Assembly: GCA_025345505.1 (NCBI GenBank) | Contig: JANVCC010009942.1 | Coordinates: 784,081 to 848,080 of the forward strand | Direction of reading: 5' to 3' | DNA from: Todiramphus chloris collaris | Lineage: Eukaryota > Chordata > Aves > Coraciiformes > Alcedinidae | DNA: 64,000 nucleotides | Made by a program: the position numbers and the translations under genes | Shown here: positions 1 to 12,034 of the stretch, piece after piece | How the letters are laid out: each line of letters begins with the position of its first letter | Numbering within the stretch: the first letter of the stretch is position 1 | The notes under the pieces: generated by a model | Told to the model about the DNA's origin: nothing | Seen by the model: the letters and a program-made list of their open reading frames with translations, nothing else | Databases searched by the model: none

Positions 1-43
1 GTCTGAAGCTGAGGAAAGGCTTCAAGCCTATATAAGCCAATGA

Positions 44-235
44 CAGAATCATAGAATCATAGAATGGTTTGGAAGGGACTTTTAAGGTCATCTAGTCCAA
101 GCTCACTGCAGTAAGCAAGGACATCTTCAGTTACAGATTTCTCAAGAGCTCCATCCAACCTGATCTTGAATTTTTCCATGAATGGGGCATCTGCCTCCTC
201 TGTGGGTGACCTGTTTCAATGTTTAACCATTATAT
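44..235 (-). mobile_element. CR1 LINE 3' tail
   Basis: The segment begins with two copies of the AGAATCAT octamer repeat that, reversed, forms the 3' end of CR1. It runs into GAATGGTTTGGAAGGGAC and then degraded CR1 3' untranslated and C-terminal sequence. Only the last about 190 bases of the element are present, so it is a short 5'-truncated copy. Confidence 0.85.
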
Positions 236-309
236 GGCCAAGCTGATATAGCTTAGCCTATATAAACTAAGCATTCCCTCAGCTTATACAGGCAGGATTC
301 TTTGAGTGG

Positions 310-702
310 CATCATGGTTTAAGTTGTGCTTTAGACACCCCTTGTCTCCTCATGTTGGGATGAGAAGGAGAATAGGCAGAAAAAGACAAAATGCCATGGG
401 TTAAAACAAGTAAGGAGAATTTAACAGAACAACACAAGAGTGGAAGAAACAACAGTAATGACAATAGTAAGGAAATAATATGTAAAGCAAGTGATATAGA
501 ATGAACCCAACCACCTAGTCCTACACTAAAGGCCTGGTGCCAGAGACTGCACCCTGCCTAGCCCACCTTATGCCCTTATATAGCAGGCATGACATCACCA
601 TAGCATTGAATATTCCATTGGCTGGTTCAGTTGTCTCTCCTGGCTGTGACCCTCTCCCAGATTCTGGTGAAAATTAGCCCTATCCTAGTTTAACCCAGGA
701 CA
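310..702 (-). mobile_element. Probable solo LTR of an ERVL-like element (degraded)
   Basis: The right end reads CTAGTTTAACCCAGGACA, so on the minus strand the element starts TGTCCTGGGTT, close to the start of the three LTRs at 9.4, 44.9 and 61.6 kb. The left end contains CATGGTTTAAG. A minus-strand TATA-like CTATATAAGGG lies at about 574-584. Flanks AGTGG and GGTGG could be an imperfect 5-base target duplication if the terminal TG of the left end has mutated. The exact left boundary is uncertain. Confidence 0.6.
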
Positions 703-3700
703 GGTGGAAAGGTGCAAACAAAGCAAAGTCTTAAAGTCTGGTCTTAAAATCAATGTTATGCAGCACTTGAACATGGAGTTCAGGATCCTAGGAAAAAGAA
801 ATGGAAAGAGGTTATCACTGAAGGAGAGTAAGATTAAAATACAGATTTTTTTCCTCCATTTTTTTCAGTTTCTGGGGGAGAAATTCTTATCAGGGGACAC
901 TTCATAATGGCATAAATTATATCTGTTAACACAAGCCAAGTGTTTAGCTGCTTATTATTTTCTTCACTGCTCCAACAAAATTCCCTCTGCCTGTTACCAG
1001 AGAGTTCACTAAAAGAGATACAGCATGTGTGGCTGAGTTGCCAGCCATTGAAGGCAGAGTACAGATATCTTTAATATATTTGCTATCCATAATTTCTTGT
1101 AAGAAATTAATTCTGATTGTTCAGGGTGAATTTTGGATGGATGTAGTCATGGCCTTGCCTGGTAGTTTGCTGACAGTTAAGATAATGCAGATTCAGACAA
1201 ATATCTATTTCATAGTGTTCAAGAATGGTAACATTAGGCTACTTCCTCATTTCCTGCTGGGTAAGAGCATTAAAGAGAGGCAACATATGTGATTCAGCCC
1301 TGCCCATTGGACAGGAAAGGAACTATATGCTGTTGACACTGTTCCTTAAGAGAAAGACTTTGAGAAGGGACTTGCCAGCTTTTCCAGCATCCATTTGAAA
1401 GTAAACACAAATGTTATCTGATAGTAAATGCAGAAAGAGATGGTAGGGCAAATTGAATAATAAGAGTCTGAGAGCAGCCTGAAAATGCTGTATCATGATT
1501 CTAGCCAGCCCAGAGTTACATTAGGCTTTACCAATGGTCTGGTAAAGAGCTGACAGGAAGGGAATGTGGAAGGTAAAGACTGTGTTTTGAAGTATCCTAA
1601 AGAAACTCAATCTTCTTTCAATCCTTCCATGAGGCTTCAATAATCTTCAATCTCCCTTTTTCAAAATAATATTTTATATTAAAAAATATACTGATAGCAC
1701 TTGCATGTTTATCACAGTGTAGTAACTTGTCTCTGACCCAAAATGAATACTCCTTTCCTTAATCATCTATTATTATAATCCTAGCCAAAATAATTACAAA
1801 AGAAAGGAAACATACACTTTATTTGTGTACCCAGTAATTAAACATTGGCCTCCCTTAAACTGAAGTCAATGTAAATTATACATAGCTAATGATATTTTCT
1901 TTGTTTCGTTTATCAAAAATGCCAGACAGTAAGACTTATCCTATGATACCTATGTAGTTATTTTGAAAGATATTGCTGACTTGATGTTAATAATAATCAA
2001 CATTTTACTAAACTAGTATAAGCATTAATTCATAACCTTGAAACACTTTCAGGCTTGCTTCCTGTGTGTGCAAGAGAAGATTTTTGATGTTCTTAATATT
2101 TTGATTTCATTGTCTTCAAGCAGTTGAGATTGTAATAGATATACAAGATATCTATACTATTATCATGTAGGAAAATTAGCTATGAATAGTCAAAATGTTA
2201 TGAACTGCCTTTTTTTTACTTGTGATTATAGAATGGATGCTATAATCTACTGCAGAAAAAGCACAACGCAGCCACTAGTATTGTATAATAGAGAGATGAC
2301 AGCTCTGACCTCTGTTACTTAAATGAAAACCTATACTTTGTCTATTCAAAATAAGGTATGTGTGATCTATACACAGTTCTGATTAGCACAGAAAAATGTC
2401 CTATACTGAAGAGCCTTCAGAGCTTAATTTTGTCTATTCTTGCTGCTTTTACCAAGAAACAATTGAAAGTGGTTACTAGTGAGGGATGACCTAGAGAAAA
2501 TCACGAAGACAACGGCTGAAATCTAACAGCATATAGGTCAAAGCTGCTGGAGGACAGTAATCACTCATTAACTCTTTGCCAACTATTCTGAACTGGTGTG
2601 TCCTTTAGTAATCATGACCTAACGCTAGGGGGCTACTGCCAGCTCCCTAGCATGATAATGTACTGTGTGTATAGCAAGGAAGATGGCGAAGTGTAGAACC
2701 ATTTAACTTGAAAATCAGGAGTAAAATGGAGGTGGACAATATATCATTAATCATGTGGAATCTGCCAACCACTCCACACCTCTACTCTGGTTAAAAAATT
2801 AATGTCTGCTTTAAGAGACTCCAAATAATGCTTATGACATTGATGTGACATTTAAGGCCAAGCTGGGATTCCTTCCTTGGTTTTGAATTTTATTCTAAGA
2901 TCTCAGAACTGAGAGAAGGTGGATGTCTCTAACTGCAAGCTAATGAGATCTACAGGGGATCAGCATCTCACAGAATTACATCATCACATTTGAGCTCTAG
3001 AGGCTTATTCTTCATCTCCTTGATGAAACAGGAGTGATGTAGGCCTGGTGATTGGTGTTTTAAGTACCTAGGCAGAATAGAAAATCAAGTAATAATTCTT
3101 CTTCCTGAGTCATGCATAGCTAAAGGACACAAAAAGAGCTATTAGATTGTTTCCTTCTACAACAGCCTCTTCTAACACATCTGCAGAGTATTCATGGAAA
3201 GTACTTGATAAAATCACTATGATATCATTAACAGAAACTGTGTTTCTATGTTGAAATGCTTATTAGATAAGAAAAAGCAAGCAAAATTAAATTATATTAG
3301 AACTGGATGTGAATATATTTATTTCCTCATTCATTTATACATTTTTGGCTGAAAAGCATGTAATCTGACTACATGCACATTTTTTAACTAAATATTTATT
3401 CTTTTCAGCTTTATTTTTTTACTTCATTCTATAGTTACCATAGCAGAAACTTTCAAAATAAAATTTAGTATACTGTAGAAGAACTACTGAACTGTAGCAA
3501 TACTTGTCACTGTTCTTTCCATTAATTATTGGAATCTTTATGCTAACATTATGCTGAAGGAAGACAGACAAGTCAGATGCAAAATTAATGAACACAACAT
3601 CCCTAGAAGTCTCAATAACTGTGTGTACATTGTAAAATGTGTAAGATCATTTCTTTAACCAAACAGCCTTTCACCAAGAGTAGGAAAAAAACCCACCAGC

Positions 3701-5633
3701 CTGCTTGGTCTGAGAGCCTAAACACCAATGTTTATGGATGCTGCTTCCCTCAGCTTGCAGAACTTAATACAGATGAATTCTTTACACAGTGTTTGATGCT
3801 ATGCTATTCTGACAATTATTTTGGCAGTGCACAAGTGATCTGACAGGAGGAACTTTGTGGAAATTCCTATTAGAGCAGTAGACTGAGAACAGCTCTTTCT
3901 AGGTCGTCTGATTGATCTGAGCTGTTGTCAGCAGTGAGCCATTAATGTTATCCAATAACCATCCAGAACTGTGACATGGTATGTCATGGAACTCACAGAA
4001 CTTTATTTTGGTTTCCATGTATAAGAATTTCCATGCTTCAGAGAAGCTAATGCATGCTCTTTTCTCCCATCAGAACTTCCTTTGTCTAGGATGGATCTTG
4101 TGATTAATGGTATAGAAATGCATGGAGAGTAAAGGAACCATTCTTCTGATATAAAGACAGCTTAGGATGAAGACATTTTACCATGAATAGAATGCTTGTT
4201 GCAAAGATATTAAATAAGCAATACATTTAATCTGTATTTTAAGTGCATTTTTAAAATCAAAGATGCATTCACTGCTTCTAAATATCTCTACAGGTATAAG
4301 CACAATCCCAAGCATGGTTTTTAGTTCCACAATTTCTATATCCTTTATAACCTGCCCATCATGATGAAAATAAACTGTTTTGGTTTTTCTCTTGAATGAG
4401 TGTAAAGCTTTTGTTCAGGAATCATTGAAGCATACAATTTTAAGATTTTTGAAGTTACATTTTTTATCAAAAACTTTGCGATCTTCAGCTCAAGGTGGCA
4501 CTTTGTCCCTTGCCTGCAGAGGTCACTGGACATGCAGATGCATAATGTGAGTGTTCAGATTAGATGGTGACTGGAGTCAAGAGTAGGAGACTTTATCTTC
4601 AGTCCCAGGACACATAGCAAAGTGAGATGCCTACAAAGGCACATGTATGAAACACCTGCTTGATTTCCACAGACCCCAGTGAGCTTACTGCAGACAGGAC
4701 AGTGTGCTACACAATAGAAAATGAAAAGCATAATGCAAGATTTTCCTTTTTTGTGTGACAAAAAAACCATTGCATGTAGACTATGAGGATGCAGGAAATG
4801 TGATGGTGTATCTGGTGCTGTGACCCAGTAGCCATGGCAACAACAGTGCAAAGACAGATTACTCATTTCCATCAATGGCAGAAATGTAGCGATTTACACT
4901 GGTCCCTTATCCACAAAGTGAAAAGATGACTTTCAGTTCTGTATTAGAGTTTTAGCAGTTGCAAAGTTCAACAGGAGGAGATTGACACTACCTTCTATTC
5001 TGAGAATCAGAAGAAAAAAAAAAATCACAGGAACTGATTATTTGTCTTTGATTGCAATGCAGACCTGTCCAGTCTCATGTGATTAGTATCAGACTTCCTC
5101 TTTCAGCCACTGCCTTCTCTTTTCCCCACTGTGGCATCTCTGGTTCATGCATCAGCAGCGTGCTGTCATGTGGCCTGACATGTGAGTCTCATCTGTTGGG
5201 ATTTTAAGGACTTGAAGAATCTGGCAAGGTCACAAAAACAAGCATCACTACAGCAGTGAAGCATCTTTATATGTTGCAAATATAATAACTGCCATGGCTT
5301 ACCCCATGACAGGATTCTCTGTAGTTTATCTGTCTTCTAGCCTGATGAGAAGTCCACACAGAAATTTTTCTATAGGTATGTATTCGAGATCTGTGCTTGA
5401 GAGAACACTTGTCTTGTTTCAGTTCCACATCTGCTCTCAACAGGATTTCTTGTTTCAGAACTCTATTTTTCTTAATTTATGATTGCATTCTTGATGAAAT
5501 ACAGTTTAAAACTGTCATTGCAAAGAAATATTCCTGAGATCTTTAATCACCATTTTCTTGCTCTCTACACTTCCTAGTCAAACATACCTAGTGAAATATA
5601 GAGATCCTATAATTTTGTGGGGTTTTTTATTTA

Positions 5634-5664
<31 letters not shown>

Positions 5665-7060
5665 CAAAACAAAACAAAACCCAAACCCTAAAGTACATCA
5701 ACATTTACATTTTGCAAGAATAAGCCAGCCTTGCAAACATGACAGACTGAGTCAGGGTGAATGACCTTTATTGCTCAGTGGAAGACCAGTCTTTTTTGGT
5801 TTTGTTTTTGTTTCCTCTGCATCCAAAGCCCAATCCCAGGGTAAGTCAAATGGCATGCAGGACTAAAGGAAGTACTGTGTTCTAAAAGATCAGAGGACAG
5901 GATGAAATGTATTTGACATAAGTAGAGATCATAAGACAAAACATTGTCAACAAGTATAGATATTTCAGAATGACTGGCATTTTGTATCTAGCAAAAATCT
6001 TTAATTTCTTATATCAAAACCTCAAAGAATTTGTATTTCAATCTAAAAATCACAAGAGAGGATAATTAGTTAACTCTATTTGCCTTATTATTCTCCCTTT
6101 TAACTTAGGCTCATTCTACTTCTGAATCTTACCTACTTGTTAATTTTATAGCATGACTTAGACTGTGAAAGTGTCAAAATACATGTGAAATAAGTTATTT
6201 TTACTTATATAGAGCACTGGTGCAAAGTTGTGAAACAGCTTTGTTAATCTGCCCATCATTCCAGAAATCACTCATCCAAAATAACTCATTTGTATAAAAC
6301 CAACCTGATACATTAATACAAGTTTTATTGTATTTAATATGTGGCCCTGAAAGTTATTGTTTATCTGCTATACTGTAAAACTAGTGTTTCAGGCAAAACC
6401 TAAACTGTGTTAGAAAGACTGTAAATGTCCTAAAACCACACTGTTCTATATCCAGGTAAACCAGATTGACTGTACTAGCTACCTCATGGGCACTGTGCTC
6501 TTTCTAGGTTAGCTTTTGTGATGACATACATTATTTGAATATTTGCCAATGAAAATGTCTTCTTTTTTCTTTAGTCCAAAATCACAAATAACTAACTTGT
6601 CCTACTCATTCCATGATCCAGCATTTGTTATGAAAAAGAATTTAACTTCTGTGAGTGTTAGCAGATGAAAAGGAGGTAATACACTCTAACTGAAAAAAGG
6701 AGGTGGTATAATCAACAGAACTGAAAACTGAACTGATGTTCATAACTATTTCTGCAGTGTTTCTACTATTCCCAGTTACAAGAATTAGGTATTTTACTAA
6801 ACTGGGTCCTGGTGCAGGCAGACAGTTTGTAGTAATAATGTACAAAATGGACCTTCAAGTACACTGTGTTCCAAAAATGTCCACATTGTAACACAGTGGT
6901 TAGTAATCAACAGAAATTCCTGCCCCACAAAAAGAGTGCTTATCGGACAAGAGTATTTAGGAGTACTGTCACGCCATGCCACAGGACAATGATGCCTGAA
7001 GTACAAAATGTTAGTTGTATCTAGCAGTACATTAGTTAATTCTGGCCCATTTCTTTCTCA
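703..7060. other. Intergenic DNA upstream of RAB3C, no gene seen
   Basis: This is AT-rich sequence with scattered short open frames that have no recognisable protein character. Apart from the AAAAC repeat at 5633-5682, I see no element that I can name. Old, diverged repeats could be hidden here. Confidence 0.6.
5633..5682. repeat. (AAAAC)n simple repeat
   Basis: About nine tandem AAAAC units follow a short A run. There is no LINE or SINE body visible directly upstream on either strand, so it looks like an independent microsatellite. Confidence 0.9.
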
Positions 7061-7061
7061 T

Positions 7062-9126
7062 AATGTCTTCAAAAGCCTCAGAAGAAGACATTAAGGACAA
7101 AGTTACTGTCAGAAGACAAGCGCAAGATCAGAGCATCCCAACAGGTAGGAAGTCAAGAAACAGAGCCAGAAGACCTGCATGGCTAAACAGGGAACTACTG
7201 GGCAAACTCAAATGCAAGAAGAGAGTCTACAGATCATGGGAGGAGGGACTGGCCACTTGGGAGGAATGTTGTCAGAGGATGTAGGGAGGCAACTAGGAAA
7301 GCTAAGGCCTCCTTGGAGTTAAACCTTGCAAGAGAGGCCAAGGACAACAGAAAGGGCTTCTTCAAATGCATTGCAGATAAAACTAACACTAGAGGCAATG
7401 AGTGCCTCTAGTGATGAATGAGGTGGGTGACATGGTGACAGGATAAAAAGAATGCAGAGTTACTGAATGCCTTCTTTGTCTTTGTCTATATTGCTGGAGT
7501 CTGTCCTCAGGAGCCGCAGACCCCTGGGGCCCCAGAGGAAGTCAGGATAAAGGAGGAGTTTGCCTTCGTTGATGAGGACTGGGTTAGGGACCAGTTAATC
7601 CATACAGACATCCATAAATCCATGAGTCCTGATAGGATGCACCGGTGGGCCCTGAGGGAGCTGGCAGAAGTCATTGCTAGGCCACTCTCCATCATCCTTG
7701 GTAAGTCGTGGGGAACAGGAAAGGTGCCTGAGGACTGGAAGAAAGCAATTATCACTCCAGTCTTCAAAAAGGGCAAGAAGGAGGACCCTGGTAACTATAG
7801 ACTGATCAGCCTTGCCTCCATCCCTGGAAAGGATAGAACAACTCATCCTTTGCACTGTCTCTAGGCATATCAAGGATAAGAGGGTCATTAGGGGCAGTCA
7901 GCATGGCTTCACCAAGGGGAAGTCATGTTTGACCAACCTGATAGCCTTTTATAAGGTCAAAACCAGGTGGATAGATGACGGTAAAGCAGTGGATGTGGTC
8001 TATCTTGATTTCCGTAAAGCATTTGACACTGTCTGTCACAGCATCCTCACAGCTCAATTCAGGAAGTGTGGCCTGGATGATCGGGTAGTGAGGTGGATTG
8101 TGAACTGGCTGAAGAAGCCAGAGAGTTCTGGTCAGAGTCTAGTTGGAGGCCTGTATCTATTGGAGTCCCTCAAAGGTTGGTACTGGGACCAGTACTATTC
8201 AATATATTCATCAATGACCTGGATGAGGGAACAGAGTACACTGTCAGCAAGTTTGCTGATGACACCAAACTGGGTGGAGTGGCTGACACACCAGAAGGCT
8301 GTGCTGCCATCCAGTGAGACCCAGACAGGCTGGAGAGTTGGGCAGGGAGAAATTTAATGAAATATAGCAAGGGCAAGTGTAGAGTCTTGCATCAGGAAAA
8401 GAACAGCCACAGGCACCAGTATAGGTTTGAGACTGACCTTTTGGAAAACAGCATAGGGGAAAGGGACCTGGGGGCCCTAGTGGACAACAGGATGACCATG
8501 AGCCAGCAATGTGCACTTGTGGACAAAGAGACCAATGGCATCCTGAGGTGTATTAGAAGGGGTGTGGTTAGTAGGTCGAGAGAGGTTCTCCTCCCCCTCT
8601 ACTCTTCACTGATGAGGCTGCATCTGGAATATTGTGTCCAATTATGCACCCCTTAGTTCAAGAAGAACAGGGACCTACTTGAAAGAGTCCAGCACAGAGC
8701 CAGAAAGATGATTAAAGGAGTGGAACATCTCCCTTATGAGGAATGTCTGAGGAAGCTGGGTCTCTTTAGCTTGGAGGAGACTGAGGTGTAACCTCATTAT
8801 TGTTTATAAATATGGAAAAGGTGAATGTCAGGAGGATGGATTCAGGCTCTTCTCAGTGTCATCCAATGATAGGAGAAGCAACGAGTACGAGCCGGAACAT
8901 AGGATGCTCCACATAAATATGAGAATAAACTTCTTCATGGTGAGGGTAACAGGACACTGGAACAGGCTGCCCAGAGAGGTTGTGGAGTCTCCTTCTCCAG
9001 AGGCATTCAAAACCCTCCTGGATGTGTTCCTGTGTGACATGATCTAGGTGATCCTGCTCTGGCAGGGGGATTGGACTAGGTGATCTTTTGAGGTGCTTTC
9101 CAATCCCTAATATTCTGTGATTCTCT
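7062..9126 (+). mobile_element. CR1 LINE, 5'-truncated, about 2.1 kb
   Basis: The + strand carries the second half of CR1 ORF2 and its 3' end. It starts in the linker before the reverse transcriptase (RPAWLNRELL, near 7173) and runs through reverse-transcriptase motifs to the normal C-terminus ([20 protein letters not shown]). It ends in the CR1 tail with ATTCTGTG and ATTCTCTG octamers at 9111-9126. The endonuclease domain and ORF1 are absent, the usual 5' truncation. Reading frame changes and stops show that it is inactive. Confidence 0.93.
7622..9047 (+). pseudogene. CR1 reverse transcriptase remnant, frameshifted
   Basis: The reverse-transcriptase text is spread over three frames: 7622-7864 (start of the palm, KAIITPVFKKGKKEDPGNYR), 7812-8357 (SQHGFTKGKSCLTNLIAFY and VDVVYLDFRKAFDT), and 8093-8317, which holds the catalytic FADDTKLGG motif. 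The thumb and C-terminal parts follow in 8357-8656 and 8856-9047. Frame shifts near 7840 and 8140 and a TAG after LCTP (8656) break it. The catalytic aspartates are still present, but no continuous product can be made. Confidence 0.88.
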
Positions 9127-9405
9127 GAAAAGCTGAGGAATTAAATACCCCTAGTATCATCTCTTCAACAAACACAAAAAGTGAAAATCTCAGTGTTACT
9201 CCTTGCAACTTTATGCTTTTAAAAAAAATAACCAGAAAAGTATTGCTTATGCAAAGATGTTATTTACTTCAACATTTTTAGTAACAACAACAATAAAAAA
9301 AATGGTCCCATGCTTTAAAGGACATGTGACAACCTAAAAAGTAATCTTGCTTTATTTCCTACTGATAGTTCCCTGTATGGAGGTTTTAGGTGAGAGGCTG
9401 CTTAG

Positions 9406-10064
9406 TGCCATGGTTTAGAATCAGGGCAGCCTGCTGGACAAATGTTCTTTGTTAACCCACCTCCCTTCCCAAAGGAGAAGAGAAAGGGAATAAGGAAGAC
9501 ATATTTATCAATTAGACAAGGAAGATAGAACAGCTTTAATGAAAATGAAAATTATAAAAGTGGAATATATACAAATATATAAAAAACCCAACACACCCCT
9601 CCTCCCTATGATGGCAGTTATGTCACCATCACCACTGATGTTGGAGAGTAGGCACTGGGATAATCCCAGACAGAGTCCAGTGGCATATGGGAACTGGGTT
9701 TAGGAGCTGGATTCTGGTGTTGGATTCAGGAATGTACAGATCAAGATTTAAGGCAGAATGGACAGAGTCCTTCTTGGATGCCAGCCATTGAAGAAATGAG
9801 GAAGAAGCTGGAAGATCCAAGCTGAGCAGGCCTTGACCCTCATGATCCCTCACTTTTATATGGTGTATATAGGAGGGAATACATCATTGGTTAGTTTGGG
9901 GTCACCTGTCCTAACATTAAGCATTGGGTGTTGTCACTGCTAGAAGCAGACACCGCCTGTGTAAATATGCTGTTAATTTCAGAAAGTGCAGTTAGTTAGA
10001 AGAACTGAGCTGAAAAGTAAAATCACTGAATAGAATTAGTTCTCTTCTAACTCAAACCAGGACA
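9406..10064 (-). mobile_element. Solo LTR, ERVL-like family, oldest of three copies
   Basis: The element reads TGCCATGGTTTAG at its left end and ends CTCAAACCAGGACA, so its sense strand is minus and starts TGTCCTGGTTTGAG. Flanks CTTAG (9401-9405) and CTTAA (10065-10069) are a 4-of-5 target duplication. On the minus strand a TATAAAA box lies near 9855-9862 and an ATTAAA poly(A) signal near 9535. It is 659 bases long, shorter and more diverged than the copies at 44.9 and 61.6 kb, and has lost many of their CpGs. No internal retroviral genes are present, so it is a solo LTR. Confidence 0.85.
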
Positions 10065-11254
10065 CTTAACATACTTCAATGCTGAGAGAAATGTCAATAT
10101 AATAAAAAGATGTGGAGGGACTCTTTGCATGCTTTTACATGCAGGAATACATACAGATAGTCCAAAATGTTGAGCAAATTCATGATGTTTGCATGCCTGC
10201 ATTTGCAGAAAGAATAACATTCAATGTTTCATGTGCAAAAGAATCTGCTACAAAAACGCATGATGACATACATCATTTATTTGACAAGAACTCCACTCAA
10301 TGCCGGTTTTCATGTTATAGTGAGGTAGGTTTATGTAGCTGTAAATGAAGTTAAAAAACTGTAGAGCTAGAATGAAATTACTTTTGACATTTTAATCAAT
10401 ATTCATGTCTCTTATTATACCGTTTGCCTATATTACAGCTTCTGTAGGTGATTTACTTTATGCAGCACATACCATATACATAGAAGTGGGTAGTCCAGAG
10501 GGCAGACTGCTTTTTTCATGCTGCCTCAGCCATCACAGCTCTCTTCTCCTGCCCTTCCCTTTCTGCCCAGATAATGTCCAGCTGTCAAACCTTGGGCAGA
10601 CATCCCCAAAGTCACCTTTTCTGCTCATACCTATGGTTCATCTTCACCCTTTCAGTAGAGAATATGACAAATCTTGAATCTGAATGTAACAGTGTTTATA
10701 TATTTTTCTATATGGACCTGTATATTTGGTCCGAAAATAAGTAGAGACTCTGCATCAGAGGACAGGACTATGGAAAAAGTGCCAAGACAAACATTTAAAA
10801 GATCGTCTTGCACAGTAAAAAGCAGTGTTAGAAACTCAGAAGGTGTGGTGCTTTTCTGGTCTTTTACCGTTGTTTCCTTGTAACGACCTCAATACCACCA
10901 TCAAAAACAAGTGTAAATACCCAGAAACAATGATGCCATGTCCATGTTTGGCTGTCACCACTGTACAGCAGCACGACCTGGTGCAGTTTGTCAGAGGTCA
11001 GGGAAAATACATGTGAGGGAAGAGAAAGCAGTGAAAATGGGACACAGTGAGAAGTCACGGCACAGGTAGAAACTGTGACAATGCAATAATAAGAACATCA
11101 GCCAGCAGTTATCATGCCAAAGGGCTCTTGGCCTTGCTCAGCCCCAGGGACGGCTGTAGGGGACAAGGAGGGAGGCGGGAGTGGGAGTGAGACATGGTAA
11201 GTACTTTGGGCACACCATGAGCTCCAGAGCATGGCCACAGCAATCCCTTCTGTC
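10065..11254. other. Upstream flank of the RAB3C CpG island
   Basis: There is no gene or named repeat that I can support. GC content rises gradually toward the island from about 10.5 kb. Confidence 0.55.
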
Positions 11255-11782
11255 TGACGCTCACAGGCGCGCTGGGCAGTGGGCGTCGGAACCTGCGTAG
11301 CTCACAGGCCGGGCTGCACACGGGCGGGGCCGGTGGTGCGGAGGCCCCCTGCCGGCGGGACGGAGTCCCACTAACCCGGCTATGGGTGCGGGGATAAAGG
11401 AACGTGAGACGGCGCGCCCGGCAGGGTAGCGGTATCATTCGAAACCACGCGGCCGAACGACTCTCCGCAGACCACCCAAGAACCGCGTCCTGCCGTGACA
11501 GCCATCGCTTTCGCTCCGCCGACCCGGCTCTGCTCCTCCGTGGAGCTGCGGAGGCAAGCCGAGCTGAAGGGACTCGGCTCCGCTAGCTCCATCCTTGCTT
11601 TTCGCGTCAGCGCTGGCAAACCTCGCCGCGCCTCCTCGCAGGGCTCCCCGTGTCGCCTCGCCCCTCCCCATCTCCTCCGCCCGCCGCAGGGTCAAGACGA
11701 GCTTGCAACGCACCGCGCTCGCCCGGCGCCGCGCTCGCTGTAGCGCCTCTGCTCCGCGGCGGACAGAGCCGAACGCAGAGCA

Positions 11783-11800
11783 TCCCGGGAGTCGTAGTCC
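11783..11800 (-). promoter_or_regulatory. ZNF143/M4-like promoter motif, left arm of inverted pair
   Basis: On the minus strand this reads GGACTACGACTCCCGGGA. It fits the conserved vertebrate promoter pattern ACTAYRNNNCCCR, associated with ZNF143/Staf-type sites. It is the reverse complement, with one mismatch in 18, of the motif at 11845-11862. Binding is inferred and not shown. Confidence 0.6.
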
Positions 11801-11844
11801 TTCTTCCCCGCCCTGGCGACGTGCTCCGTAGAGAGGGGCAGGAG

Positions 11845-11873
11845 GGACTACAACTCCCGGGAGGGAGGGGCGG
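11845..11873 (+). promoter_or_regulatory. ZNF143/M4-like motif plus GC box
   Basis: GGACTACAACTCCCGGGA (11845-11862) matches ACTAYRNNNCCCR and is followed within 5 bases by a GGGGCGG Sp1-type box. It lies about 150 bases upstream of the RAB3C initiator codon, a usual place for such elements. Confidence 0.6.
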
Positions 11874-12010
11874 TGCCAGGGGAGGAGTGGGGACAGCTCC
11901 GGTGCTGATCGCGACGCAGGTTTGTCAGAAGAGCCTGGGAGGACGGCAGCTGCAGCTGTTGGCGTGCGCGAGCAAGCGGCAGCGGAGCGAGCGGCTGGCC
12001 TCTCCTAGCG

Positions 12011-12034
12011 ATGAGGCACGAAGCGCCCATGCAG
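12011..12034 (+). CDS. RAB3C: RAB3C coding exon 1 (8 codons, partial gene)
   Basis: This micro-exon encodes MRHEAPMQ, the short N-terminal extension that I recognise from vertebrate RAB3C and that other RAB3 paralogues lack. It ends exactly at CAG followed by GTTGGT, a good splice donor, so the intron falls in phase 0. The ATG has G at -3, and I see no other + strand ATG between about 11.38 kb and this one, so scanning ribosomes would meet it first. It sits inside a CpG island, as expected for a housekeeping or neuronal promoter-proximal exon. The frame stays open for 62 more codons into the intron (to 12223), but that is read-through in GC-rich DNA. RAB3C is a small GTPase of secretory and synaptic vesicles. 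The identification rests on this octapeptide together with exon 2. Confidence 0.93.

Noticed and set aside
4555-4875. 106-codon minus-strand open frame
   Set aside because: Cys/His-rich by chance, without regular zinc-finger spacing, splice sites or family resemblance.
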